Of a DNA stretch of 64,000 nt, positions 18,966 to 27,423 are shown piece by piece; position 1 is the first letter of the stretch, and each line of letters opens with the position of its first letter. A program made the translations under genes and the position numbers. The stretch covers positions 434,001-498,000 of the forward strand of contig HG326877.1 of assembly GCA_000470055.1 (NCBI GenBank), written 5' to 3'. This stretch comes from Campylobacter coli 76339 (GTDB taxonomy: Bacteria; Campylobacterota; Campylobacteria; Campylobacterales; Campylobacteraceae). The notes beneath the pieces were generated by a model. That model made no database searches, was not told the DNA's origin, and was given only the letters and a program-made list of their open reading frames with translations.

Positions 18966-19709
18966 ATGAAAATAGGTGTTTTTGATAGTGGCGTAGGTGG
19001 ACTCAGTGTTTTAAAATCGCTTTATGAGGCAAGACTTTTTGACGAAATTATTTATTATGGGGATACTGCTCGTGTTCCTTATGGAGTCAAAGACAAGGAT
19101 ACTATAGTCAAATTTTGCCTTGAGGCTTTAGATTTTTTTTCAAAATTTAATATTGATATGCTTATTATCGCGTGCAATACAGCCAGTGCTTATGCTTTGG
19201 ATGCTTTAAGATTAAGAGCTGATTTTCCTATTTATGGGGTTATTGACGCGGGTGTTGAGGCTACTAAAAAAGCTTTATTGGATAAAAATAAAAAAATTCT
19301 AGTTATTGCCACAAAGGCAACAATTCATTCAAAAGAATATCAAAATCGCTTGCAAGAACAAGGTTTTACCAATGTAGATGCTTTAGCTACAGGTCTTTTT
19401 GTGCCTATGGTTGAAGAGGGTATTTTTGAAGGAGAGTTTTTGCAAAGTGCCATGCGCCATTATTTTAAAGGGATTGAAACTCCTGATGCTTTGATACTTG
19501 CTTGCACTCATTTTCCCTTACTAGCAAATTCCTTGAGTGCTTATTTTGGCTCAAAGACAAAGCTTATTCATTCAGGAGATGCTATAGTAGAGTTTTTAAA
19601 ACAAAGGCAAAAACTTTTATTAAAAAAAGAGAAAGCAAAATTATATTTTTATGCTTCAAGTGATGTCAAGTCTTTAGAAAATACTGCTAAAATTTGGCTA
19701 AATTTATAA
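18966..19709 (+). CDS. murI: Glutamate racemase
   Basis: Makes D-glutamate for peptidoglycan. 247 residues from the ATG at 18966 (MKIGVFDSGVGG); the in-frame start at 18948 would add six residues inside the previous gene and is not needed. Both catalytic cysteines are in place (IIACNTASA and ILACTHFP), plus the FDSGVGG loop. Only one base separates it from the NlpC/P60 gene. Confidence 0.95.
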   Translation: MKIGVFDSGVGGLSVLKSLYEARLFDEIIYYGDTARVPYGVKDKDTIVKFCLEALDFFSKFNIDMLIIACNTASAYALDALRLRADFPIYGVIDAGVEATKKALLDKNKKILVIATKATIHSKEYQNRLQEQGFTNVDALATGLFVPMVEEGIFEGEFLQSAMRHYFKGIETPDALILACTHFPLLANSLSAYFGSKTKLIHSGDAIVEFLKQRQKLLLKKEKAKLYFYASSDVKSLENTAKIWLNL

Positions 19710-19718
19710 GGAAATACA

Positions 19719-20477
19719 ATGATAGAATTAAAAAAACCAGCAGAAATAGAAAAATTAAGAATAGCAAATCAAATCGTCGCTAAGACTTTAGATTTTTTAG
19801 AAAATGAGATCAAGGTAGGCATGAGTCTTAAACAAATCGATAAAATGGCAGAAGACTTTATCTTAAGTCTTGGAGCAAAACCTTCGTTTAAAGGGCTTTA
19901 TGGTTTTCCTGGTGCAATTTGTACTTCTTTAAATCAGGTTTGCATTCATGGAATTCCTGATGAAAAAATCATCAAAGAGGGTGACATTTTAGGGCTCGAT
20001 GTGGGAAGTTTGATCGATGGATATTATGGTGATGCAGCGCGTACCATAGCCATAGGTAAAATTTCATCCACAGATGAGGCTTTGATTTCTTGTGCTAAAG
20101 ACGCTTTATATCATGCAATAGATATCATTCGCGATGGAATGCGTTTTAAAGAACTTTCTGCGGCTTTAGGAGAATTTATAGCTTCAAGAGGTTTTGTTCC
20201 ACTTCGTGGCTATTGTGGGCATGGTATAGGACGCAAACCTCATGGAGAGCCTGAAATTTTAAATTATTTAGAAAAAGGTGCAAATGCAAAAAGTGGGCCA
20301 AAAATTAAAAACGGAATGGTATTTTGCATAGAACCTATGATATGCCAAAAAGATGGAACTCCAAAACATTTTAATGGAAAATGGGATGCGGGAAGTGTGG
20401 ACGAGCTTAATAGCGCACATTATGAACATTGTGTGGCTATTATTAATGGGCGTGCAGAAATTTTATCTGCATTATAA
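19719..20477 (+). CDS. map: Methionine aminopeptidase type I
   Basis: Removes the initiator methionine from nascent proteins. 252 residues, usual for type Ia. The five metal ligands can be followed: Asp in GLDVGSL, Asp in GDAARTIAI, His in GHGIGRKPHGEPEI, Glu in FCIEPMI and the last Glu near YEHCVAI. AAGGAAA precedes the start. Last gene of the nhaA-murI run, ahead of the sRNA locus. Confidence 0.96.
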   Translation: MIELKKPAEIEKLRIANQIVAKTLDFLENEIKVGMSLKQIDKMAEDFILSLGAKPSFKGLYGFPGAICTSLNQVCIHGIPDEKIIKEGDILGLDVGSLIDGYYGDAARTIAIGKISSTDEALISCAKDALYHAIDIIRDGMRFKELSAALGEFIASRGFVPLRGYCGHGIGRKPHGEPEILNYLEKGANAKSGPKIKNGMVFCIEPMICQKDGTPKHFNGKWDAGSVDELNSAHYEHCVAIINGRAEILSAL

Positions 20478-20599
20478 TAATTTTTTATAAAAATTTTGAA
20501 AAAAGTTGGTAACCTAAGTTATTCTTCAGTATTATTTAAGCATTTTTAATTTAAAATGTCATTTCGAAAACGGTTATTCCTAAATTTAAACTAAAACAT

Positions 20600-20714
20600 A
20601 ATTTTATTTTAGTTTAAAGAGATCTTTCAAGGATCTCATAGGCTAGGTTGCTTCCCTCCCCCTTTTTTTCAACCTAGCTTAAAAAAAGAGTGGAATATCT
20701 CTTTAAGCTAAAAT
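20600..20714 (-). ncRNA. CJnc180: CJnc180-type antisense sRNA
   Basis: The described antagonist of CJnc190 is transcribed from the opposite strand of the same region and shares its inverted repeat and hairpins. A TATATT-like -10 can be read on the minus strand near 20712-20720. Limits and promoter are estimates. The strand is given by elimination, because the C-rich loop is on the plus strand. Confidence 0.6.
20606..20714 (+). ncRNA. CJnc190: CJnc190-type sRNA
   Basis: The intergenic region between map and the next convergent gene holds an 18-bp inverted repeat (20606-20623 with 20697-20714, one G-U) enclosing two hairpins: GAGATC/GATCTC (20620-20638) and GCTAGGTTG/CAACCTAGC (20642-20678) with a C/T-rich loop (CTTCCCTCCCCC). 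The map-Cj1650 position and C-rich loop match the described CJnc190, which represses ptmG by pairing with a G-rich leader and is processed by RNase III. Ends are approximate; the inverted repeat is used as limits. Confidence 0.75.
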
Positions 20715-20786
20715 ATATGAAATTATTTTGTAAAGATAAACAAATTATTAATTGAATATATTTTAAGAGGATAAGAGTTTAAACTC

Positions 20787-21287
20787 TTATCTGAAAAGAT
20801 TTTTGAAGCTTGTAGTAGAATCAGATAAATTCATATTATCCATACTCATTCCCATAGTAATAGCGCTTGATAATTCATGTAAAATGCCTTTAATTTCATC
20901 TCTTTTATCTTGAACATAGGCTAAAACCCCTTCATATCCTGCTTTTTCTAAAACTAAAAGAGGATTTGAAATTTCAAATTCAAAAAGTTTTTTGCCTACA
21001 TATACATTAAAAACATTTCCAAAAAGTGCTGTACCCATAAAAGAGCAGTTTTGAATAAGTTGAGAGCTTGTTGCATCTAGGGTTCTTTTTTGTAAGTCAT
21101 CATTTTGTTCATCAAGTCTATCTGTGATGCTTTTTTCAATTTTTTTAAGCGTTAGATCAAGTACTTGCAGGGCACCTATAAAGTCGTTTGCATCATTGAT
21201 TTGTGAGCAAATTTGTGTAGCTTTAAATTCGCTTACACCCTGTATTTCGCCCAAGTGTTTTTTAAACACATCCAATTCATTTTTCAT
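20787..21287 (-). CDS. Sigma54-type small soluble protein, flagellar regulon candidate
   Basis: 166 residues, no signal peptide, mostly helical, with a compact hydrophobic centre (FMGTALFGNVFNVYVG). I do not recognise a domain. It corresponds to Cj1650. A textbook sigma54 -24/-12 promoter lies upstream, so it is probably transcribed with the hook/basal-body genes. Function unknown. Confidence 0.75.
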   Translation of the reverse strand: MKNELDVFKKHLGEIQGVSEFKATQICSQINDANDFIGALQVLDLTLKKIEKSITDRLDEQNDDLQKRTLDATSSQLIQNCSFMGTALFGNVFNVYVGKKLFEFEISNPLLVLEKAGYEGVLAYVQDKRDEIKGILHELSSAITMGMSMDNMNLSDSTTSFKNLFR

Positions 21288-21320
21288 TTTACACCTTTCA
21301 AAAAATATTGCTAAAGGTTT

Positions 21321-21338
21321 AAAAGCAAAAAGTGTTCC
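21321..21338 (-). promoter_or_regulatory. Sigma54 promoter
   Basis: Minus strand GGAACACTTTTTGCTTTT: GG at -24 (21337-21338) and GC at -12 (21325-21326) exactly ten bases apart, matching GGAA-N6-TTGCTT. About 35-50 bases upstream of the start at 21287, and overlapping the end of the upstream gene. Confidence 0.8.
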
Positions 21339-21940
21339 TATTTTTCATAAAGTGTAGTATTTATCCATAGGACTATTTCATTTCCTATGGAATTTAAAGC
21401 TTTTTCAAAGGATTGATAGACATTAAAAATATCCATTTTATCAACCTTTTCTTTGATTGAAAATAAACGATGGGCGATGATTTGGTTTTCTTTTGCATCA
21501 ATGAAATTTACGCTAATAGAAATGCTGATATAATTTTCATTTTTATCGATTACTTGTTCAAAAGAATCTATCCTGCTTTCAAGTGTATAATCACTTCCTA
21601 TAGAGCTTCCTTGTGAGAGTAGAGTTTTAAAGATTTGACTTTGCTCAAATTTAGATAGGAGCAAGGATTGATAAAGATTGTTGGGTAGATCTGCCCAGAA
21701 GTGATGAGCATAAGTCCCACTTACACCCTTTTGTATATAAACAATTGATCTTGAATGAAGATACAAGGGCAAGGATGCGTTTTGAATTTTAAGAATTTTA
21801 TCGCTTTTAATAAAATCATCCTGAAGAGGAATTTTATCATTTTTAAGTATAAAGCTTTGTGTTTTATCAAGAGTGCTAGTTGGAATTGAACACGCGTTAA
21901 ATATAAAGACTAAGATAGCTATGGGTATGAATTTTTTCAT
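21338..21940 (-). CDS. Mla-associated lipoprotein (ABC transport auxiliary, PqiC-like)
   Basis: 200 residues with a lipobox (FNACS, Cys16) and the ABC_trans_aux pattern typical of PqiC-type lipoproteins (YIQKGVSGTYAHHFWADLP, VDKMDIFNVYQSFEKAL). Its start touches the stop of the MCE gene. It likely sits at the outer membrane as partner of the MCE protein in lipid transport. Corresponds to Cj1649. Confidence 0.78.
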   Translation of the reverse strand: MKKFIPIAILVFIFNACSIPTSTLDKTQSFILKNDKIPLQDDFIKSDKILKIQNASLPLYLHSRSIVYIQKGVSGTYAHHFWADLPNNLYQSLLLSKFEQSQIFKTLLSQGSSIGSDYTLESRIDSFEQVIDKNENYISISISVNFIDAKENQIIAHRLFSIKEKVDKMDIFNVYQSFEKALNSIGNEIVLWINTTLYEK

Positions 21941-22833
21941 TATTTTTCTCCTGGTCCTAGTTTAGGTTGAGTTTCCTTAAAAATCAGATCTGATGGACTT
22001 TTTTGTAAATTTTGTATCAAAATGCTACTTTCTAAAAGTACTTTTTTCAAGAGTTCTAAATTTTCTTCTAGGGAAAGTCGTAAGTCATCATAAGAATCAA
22101 GTTTAACATTGGCTTTTTTTGCAAAAGAACTAAGAGCTAAAGCCCCTTCTTGAATATCTTTCAAGCTTGAGTTAAAACCTTTTGCGCTCAAACTTACATT
22201 ATTTGCCATTTCTCCAAGTTTTAGGCTAGTGTTTGCGATATTTTGACTTAATGCTTTAGAATTTTCATTTAAAGTAGTACTAAGTTGTGCTAAATTGCTT
22301 AAAAGTGTTTCTAAATTCTTTATATTCTTATCGCTAAAAAGCTCTTTTGATTTATCATCTGCCCTTTTTACTAAAGAAAAAATATGCTCACTTTGTCTAT
22401 CTATAGCAGCAAAAAAACTTTCTTTAAATTGAATCACAGGTATTTCTTCTTCACCTTTTGCTTGAAGTCTTGGGCTGTTTTTAGAGCCTCCTTGAAGTTG
22501 TATAAATTTAAGCCCTGTGATGCCTTGAAGTTGTAAGGTTGCGAAAGTATCTTCTTTTATAGGGGTGTCTTTTTTGATTTTGATTAAAATATTTACTCCT
22601 AAATTTTCTTTATCGTAAATACTGATATTTTCCACATTTCCTACCTCTACACCCAAAAGTCTTACAGGAGCTTTGATTCCAAGGCCTGCAACGGATTCTT
22701 GTGTGTGAATTTCATAATATTTAAAACTTTCTTCTTTTGAATATCCTCCAAGCCAAAGCATAAAGCCGATACTAGCAAAAAAAACCCCAAAAACAAAAAG
22801 TCCCACAAAAAAATAATTCGCTTTATTTTCCAC
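21940..22833 (-). CDS. MCE-domain protein (MlaD-like)
   Basis: 297 residues: one N-terminal membrane helix (about 8-28), an MCE domain (35-125: APVRLLGVEVGNVENI, ITGLKFIQLQGG) and a long helical tail, longer than in E. coli MlaD and more like tunnel-forming MCE proteins. Binds lipids between the inner-membrane ABC transporter and the outer membrane. Corresponds to Cj1648. Confidence 0.88.
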   Translation of the reverse strand: MENKANYFFVGLFVFGVFFASIGFMLWLGGYSKEESFKYYEIHTQESVAGLGIKAPVRLLGVEVGNVENISIYDKENLGVNILIKIKKDTPIKEDTFATLQLQGITGLKFIQLQGGSKNSPRLQAKGEEEIPVIQFKESFFAAIDRQSEHIFSLVKRADDKSKELFSDKNIKNLETLLSNLAQLSTTLNENSKALSQNIANTSLKLGEMANNVSLSAKGFNSSLKDIQEGALALSSFAKKANVKLDSYDDLRLSLEENLELLKKVLLESSILIQNLQKSPSDLIFKETQPKLGPGEK

Positions 22834-22835
22834 TT

Positions 22836-23558
22836 TTACTCCATAAATCTTTTAAAAAGTCTTTCATTTTGTACCTTTAAGTCCTCATAGTTTCCACAGA
22901 AGGCAACTTTTTTATCTTCTAAGATGATAAAACGCTCGAGTAGATTTTTCATGCTTTCTTTATCATGCGTTACTAAAACGATATTAAGATCAAAGCTTTG
23001 TTTGAGTTCTAGTATCAAATCATCAAATTCGCGACTACTATGTGGATCAAGTCCAGAAGTAGGCTCGTCCAAAAAAAGCAATTTACTATCAAGAGCCAAA
23101 GCTCTAGCGATAGCAACTCTTTTTTGCATACCTCCGCTTAGTTCGCTTGGAAGCTGCTTTAAAACAGCTTCATTTAATCCAACCATTTTAAGCTTCATTA
23201 ATACCAGTTCTTTTATAGCAACAGGATCTAAATTTGTATATTCTTTAAGAGGGATGGCTATATTTTCATAAACGCTAAAAAAGCTAAAAAGTGCAGAAAA
23301 CTGAAACACTACACCCCATTTTTTACGCAGTGCTAAGGCATTTTCTTCACTGATATTTTTTAACTTAAAGCCTAAAATTTCATATTCTCCCTCATCAAAA
23401 TGCTCAAGCATTAGCATTTGTTTTAAGAGTACGGATTTGCCACTCCCACTTCCTCCTAAAATCCCAAAAATTTCATTTTGATTGATTTCAAAACTTACTC
23501 CATCGTGGACAAGTTTATTTCCAAATCGGGTGATGATATTTTGTGCTTTTATAATCAT
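22836..23558 (-). CDS. MlaF-like ABC ATPase
   Basis: 240 residues: Walker A GGSGSGKS, signature LSGGMQKR and Walker B LLFLDEPTSGLDP. LSGGMQKR is the typical MlaF form. Two bases from the MCE gene and directly behind the permease gene, so it powers that lipid transporter. Corresponds to Cj1647. Confidence 0.92.
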   Translation of the reverse strand: MIIKAQNIITRFGNKLVHDGVSFEINQNEIFGILGGSGSGKSVLLKQMLMLEHFDEGEYEILGFKLKNISEENALALRKKWGVVFQFSALFSFFSVYENIAIPLKEYTNLDPVAIKELVLMKLKMVGLNEAVLKQLPSELSGGMQKRVAIARALALDSKLLFLDEPTSGLDPHSSREFDDLILELKQSFDLNIVLVTHDKESMKNLLERFIILEDKKVAFCGNYEDLKVQNERLFKRFME

Positions 23559-24674
23559 TTAAACTTCCATTATGGTTAAAACCACAGAAAATAAAGCATC
23601 AAATGCTATTACCCAAAATATAGCATTTACAACACTTTTTGTAGTGTAAATTCCTATGCTTTGAGTGGTATTTTTGACCTCAAATCCCCGAAAACAAGCA
23701 ATCAGTCCTATTAGAAAACCAAAAATAGGAGCTTTTACAAGCCCTATAATAATATGTTTTATTTCCACAGCTTCTCTAAAGCGCCTTAAAAATTCTCCAA
23801 AGGATATGTCAAGATTTATTTTTGCTATTATCATTCCCCCTAATATACTGATCGCATCACTTAGAGCAACAATTAAAGGCATAGCAACAACTAAAGCCAT
23901 AACTCGTGGGATGATGATAAAATCAAAAGAGCGAAAGCCCATGGTATTCATAGCATTGATCTCATCTGTGATTTTCATCACCCCAATTTGTGCTGTATAA
24001 GAGCTTGCATTCCTACCTGCTATGACTATCGCGGCTATCAAAGGGGCAAGTTCTCTAGTGGCTGAAATTCCTACCAAATCCACTATAAAAATATTAGCTC
24101 CAAATTGTGCAAGTTGATAAGCGGCTTGATATGCAAGCACAACACCGACTAAAAGAGCGGTTAAAATAACAATAGGCAAGGCTTTAAAGGCTGAATTTTC
24201 AATATGATATAAAAAAGATATGAAGCGGAAATTTTTAGGATTTTTTATACATAAAAAAAGACTTGTAAAAAAGGCACCTGTAAAGCTGATAAATTTTTGT
24301 AAAATTTTTAAAAGATCAAAACTTAAAATTCCTAAAGAAATAAAAAGGTCTGTAAAATTAAATTTATTCCCTTGTTTTTCATCGATTCTTTGGTAGTTTT
24401 TTTCACAAAGTTCAAAAAGGCTTTTAAAGCGTGTGCTTAATCCTTGTTTTAAAATCAAGATATTATTTTTTTTCAAATCATGCTCTAGAGCAAGAAAAAA
24501 TCTCACTCCAGCCATATCAATTTCATTTAATTGACTAAAATCAAAAATACAATTTGTTTGAGAAATTTGACTCAATAGATCTTTGATTTTAATTTTAGAT
24601 ACACTTGTTTTATCCCAAATTCCAAAAATAAAAACTTTATTTTCTTCTTTTTGAAATTTGAAATTTGCCTCCAT
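23559..24674 (-). CDS. iamB: MlaE permease with fused N-terminal STAS domain
   Basis: 371 residues. Residues about 1-105 look like a STAS domain (CIFDFSQLNEIDMAGVRFF), the fold of MlaB; residues 150-371 are the MlaE permease with VGISATRELAPLIAAIVIAGR and ASSYTAQIGVMKITDEI. So the MlaB and MlaE roles sit on one chain. The symbol iamB (invasion-associated marker) has been used for this gene in Campylobacter (Cj1646). No mlaC or mlaA is nearby. The start touches the tkt stop. Confidence 0.88.
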   Translation of the reverse strand: MEANFKFQKEENKVFIFGIWDKTSVSKIKIKDLLSQISQTNCIFDFSQLNEIDMAGVRFFLALEHDLKKNNILILKQGLSTRFKSLFELCEKNYQRIDEKQGNKFNFTDLFISLGILSFDLLKILQKFISFTGAFFTSLFLCIKNPKNFRFISFLYHIENSAFKALPIVILTALLVGVVLAYQAAYQLAQFGANIFIVDLVGISATRELAPLIAAIVIAGRNASSYTAQIGVMKITDEINAMNTMGFRSFDFIIIPRVMALVVAMPLIVALSDAISILGGMIIAKINLDISFGEFLRRFREAVEIKHIIIGLVKAPIFGFLIGLIACFRGFEVKNTTQSIGIYTTKSVVNAIFWVIAFDALFSVVLTIMEV

Positions 24675-24675
24675 T

Positions 24676-26574
24676 TTACTTATCGAGAATAAAATTTAAA
24701 ATTTGTGGAACGCTAAAACCAAAATGCTCAAATACATCTTTATCTTTACCACTTTCTCCAAAGCTTTCTATGCCATAAACTCTATCACAGAATTTATAAA
24801 GCTCATTAGAATGTGCTGCTTCAACCCCTATAACTTCTCCTTGTAAAAGTCTATCTTTGTAAGCTTTGTCTTGTTTTTCAAAGAGCTCAAAGCAAGGCAT
24901 AGAGATCACATTGCAAGCAAAACCTTGTTTTTCTAATTCATTTGCACTTTCTAAGCAAAGCGAAACTTCACTTCCGCTTGCTAAAAGCGTAAATTTGGCA
25001 TTTTTACTTTCTTTAAGTAAGTATGCTCCATTTTCTACATCGCCAAAAACAGGCTCACTTAAGGCTTTAAGCTTTTGGCGTGAAAGTACAAAAGCACTTG
25101 GAATATCTGCATTTAAAGCTATTTGCCAAGCTTTAACATTCTCCACTCCATCAGCAGGTCTAAAAGTCAAGAAATTCGGCATAGCTCTAAAAGTACTGAG
25201 TTGCTCGATAGGTTGATGAGTAGGCCCATCTTCACCAACGCCTATGCTATCATGTGTGAAAATGAAAAAATGTTTGATTTTCATTAAGGCTGCTATCCTA
25301 GCTGCGGGTTTTAAATATTCGCTGAAGATAAAAAATGTTGCTGAAAAAGGTAAGAAAATTCCATATCTTGCAAAGGCATTATTGATCGCAGCCATAGCAT
25401 GTTCTCTGATACCAAAATGAATATTTTTTCCTTCTACAAAATCACCCATTCCATAAAGTTCGGTTTTATTAGATGGAGCTAGATCTGCACTTCCGCCTAA
25501 AAATCCTTCTAAATCTTTAGCTAGAACATTTAAAATTTCTCCATTGCTATCTCTTGTGGCTAAATCCTTGCCTTTAAAATCAGGATAATTTATCTTGCTA
25601 AAATCAGGATTTAAGAGTTTTTCTAAGAATTCTTTTTTTCCTGATTTCTCGAGTTTATCTTTCCATTTGGCTTCTTCTAAATCTCCAAGCTCTACAGCGC
25701 TTTCAAAGCGAATTTTTGCTGCTTTAGATATATGAAAATTTAAATTTGGATCAAATCCTGCCTTTTCTTTAGCTTTTTTAATGACTTCTTCGCCTAAAGG
25801 TGCGCCGTGGCTTTTGTGACTTCCTTCAAGCTCTCCCGCGCCCTTTGCTATGGTTGTTTTTGCGATGATAAGACAAGGTTTGTTGGCTTCTTTGGCTTGT
25901 TTTAGAGCTGTATTAATTTGTTCATAATCGTGCCCATTAATGCTTAAAACTTCAAAGCCTTGTGACTCAAAACGCATTTTTACATCTTCATTAAAGGCTA
26001 AGCTTACATCTCCTTCTATAGAAATTTCATTGCTATCATAGATAATGATTAAATTATCAAGCTTATGAAGCCCTGCTAAAGAACACGCTTCATAAGAAAT
26101 TCCTTCTTGTAAATCCCCATCTCCACAAAGACAATAAACCTTGTGATCGATTAATTCTTTTCCTAGTAAGTTTTGAGCTTTTTTAGCTGCCATAGCAAAG
26201 CCCACAGCATTAGCTATACCTTGTCCTAATGGTCCTGTAGCAATCTCTACTCCTTGAGTTGAAATTTCAGGATGACCAGGAGTTTTTGAATGAAGTTGAC
26301 GGAAATTTTTAATATCATCTAAGCTTAAATCATAGCCACTTAAATGCAAAAAGCTATAAAGCAAAGCACTGGCATGTCCGCCTGAAAATACAAGTCTATC
26401 ACGGTTTAGCCAAGTCGGATTTTTGGGATTGTGTTTTAAATGATAGCTTAAAACACTGACAATATCAGCCATTCCTAAAGGTGCGCCTGGGTGACCCGAA
26501 TTAGCTTTTTGCACCATATCTGCACTTAAAAATCTTAAAGTATTTGCCTGTTCTTGTAAAATTGATAAATCCAT
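24676..26574 (-). CDS. tkt: Transketolase
   Basis: Thiamine-diphosphate enzyme of the non-oxidative pentose phosphate pathway, moving two-carbon units. 632 residues, slightly shorter than E. coli (663). The N-terminal SGGHASALLY, ThDP motif GDGDLQEGISYE and the catalytic Pyr-domain stretch FGIREHAMAAINN are all visible. In glycolysis-poor campylobacters it mainly supplies pentoses and erythrose-4-phosphate. Follows ispA by nine bases. Confidence 0.96.
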   Translation of the reverse strand: MDLSILQEQANTLRFLSADMVQKANSGHPGAPLGMADIVSVLSYHLKHNPKNPTWLNRDRLVFSGGHASALLYSFLHLSGYDLSLDDIKNFRQLHSKTPGHPEISTQGVEIATGPLGQGIANAVGFAMAAKKAQNLLGKELIDHKVYCLCGDGDLQEGISYEACSLAGLHKLDNLIIIYDSNEISIEGDVSLAFNEDVKMRFESQGFEVLSINGHDYEQINTALKQAKEANKPCLIIAKTTIAKGAGELEGSHKSHGAPLGEEVIKKAKEKAGFDPNLNFHISKAAKIRFESAVELGDLEEAKWKDKLEKSGKKEFLEKLLNPDFSKINYPDFKGKDLATRDSNGEILNVLAKDLEGFLGGSADLAPSNKTELYGMGDFVEGKNIHFGIREHAMAAINNAFARYGIFLPFSATFFIFSEYLKPAARIAALMKIKHFFIFTHDSIGVGEDGPTHQPIEQLSTFRAMPNFLTFRPADGVENVKAWQIALNADIPSAFVLSRQKLKALSEPVFGDVENGAYLLKESKNAKFTLLASGSEVSLCLESANELEKQGFACNVISMPCFELFEKQDKAYKDRLLQGEVIGVEAAHSNELYKFCDRVYGIESFGESGKDKDVFEHFGFSVPQILNFILDK

Positions 26575-26583
26575 TTGTAACCT

Positions 26584-27423
26584 TTATAAATATTTAATTA
26601 TTAAGCTTTTAATCATTTTCGCTAAATTAGCATCAAGATCATTAAGATCATTTTTGCACTCATTAATCAAATCTTCCTTGCTTTGAATAGCATTTTCAAG
26701 TCCTAATAAATTCACAAAAGAATTTTTATGCTCATCGTGTTTGCTTGGCTTTCCACTCTCTTCTTCACTCATTGTTTCATCAATGATATCATCATTGATT
26801 TGAAAAATAAGTCCGAGTTTTAGACCTATTTGATAAATTTTGTCACTTTCTTTTTCATCGAGCTCACAAATTTCACAGCCCATTTTTAGAGCTGCTGCTA
26901 TGAGTTTTGCGGTTTTGTGTATATGTAAAAATCGAAGTTCTTCTAAATTTAATTTTTTATCTTCAAAATAACAATCAATAGCCTGACCTAAAATCATACC
27001 ATTGATCCCTGCATTAAAAGCTAGAGTTCTAATCAGATTGATTTTAATGCTTTCTTTTAAATTTAAATTAGATAAAAGTAAAAAAGCTTCGGTATTTAAA
27101 GCATCGCCTACTAAAATAGCTGTAGTTTCATCGTAGCTTTTATGTAGAGTAGGGGTTCCGCGTCTTAAATCTGCATTATCCATAGCGGGTAAATCATCGT
27201 GTATAAGTGAGTAAGTATGGATAAATTCTAAAGCTAAGGCCGCATTTAAGGCATTGGGGATAAGATGAGGTGCTTTATTTTGAACGACTCCTAGGAGTAA
27301 TTGAGCACGAAAGTGCTTCCCACCTGCCTTTAGCATTTTTGCCAGAGCTTCATTAAAAAAAGGATGGAAGCTTTGAACCTTTGGCAGATGATTTTCTAAA
27401 TGTTTGATAAAGAGTTCTTTCAC
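26584..27423 (-). CDS. ispA: Geranyl/farnesyl diphosphate synthase
   Basis: Chain-length prenyl transferase making isoprenoid precursors. 279 residues with the first Asp-rich motif in DDLPAMDNADLRRG and the second in NDDIID. Size and order match bacterial IspA. Overlaps the PDZ-protein gene by four bases. Confidence 0.92.
   Translation of the reverse strand: MKELFIKHLENHLPKVQSFHPFFNEALAKMLKAGGKHFRAQLLLGVVQNKAPHLIPNALNAALALEFIHTYSLIHDDLPAMDNADLRRGTPTLHKSYDETTAILVGDALNTEAFLLLSNLNLKESIKINLIRTLAFNAGINGMILGQAIDCYFEDKKLNLEELRFLHIHKTAKLIAAALKMGCEICELDEKESDKIYQIGLKLGLIFQINDDIIDETMSEEESGKPSKHDEHKNSFVNLLGLENAIQSKEDLINECKNDLNDLDANLAKMIKSLIIKYL

Larger units (their letters stand above)
20478..20786. other. 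309-base intergenic region
   Basis: Holds the paired sRNA locus (about 20600-20714) and otherwise AT-rich sequence: an imperfect palindrome just after the map stop (20482-20498), -10-like TATTAT (20530s) that may serve the plus-strand sRNA, and the 3' end of the minus-strand gene ending at 20787. No ORF of note. Confidence 0.6.

Noticed and set aside
20641-20680. GGAAGCA on the minus strand, resembling the SRP RNA domain IV motif
   Set aside because: It lies in the loop of a simple perfect hairpin, not in the asymmetric-loop context of SRP RNA, and the position matches the CJnc180/190 locus.
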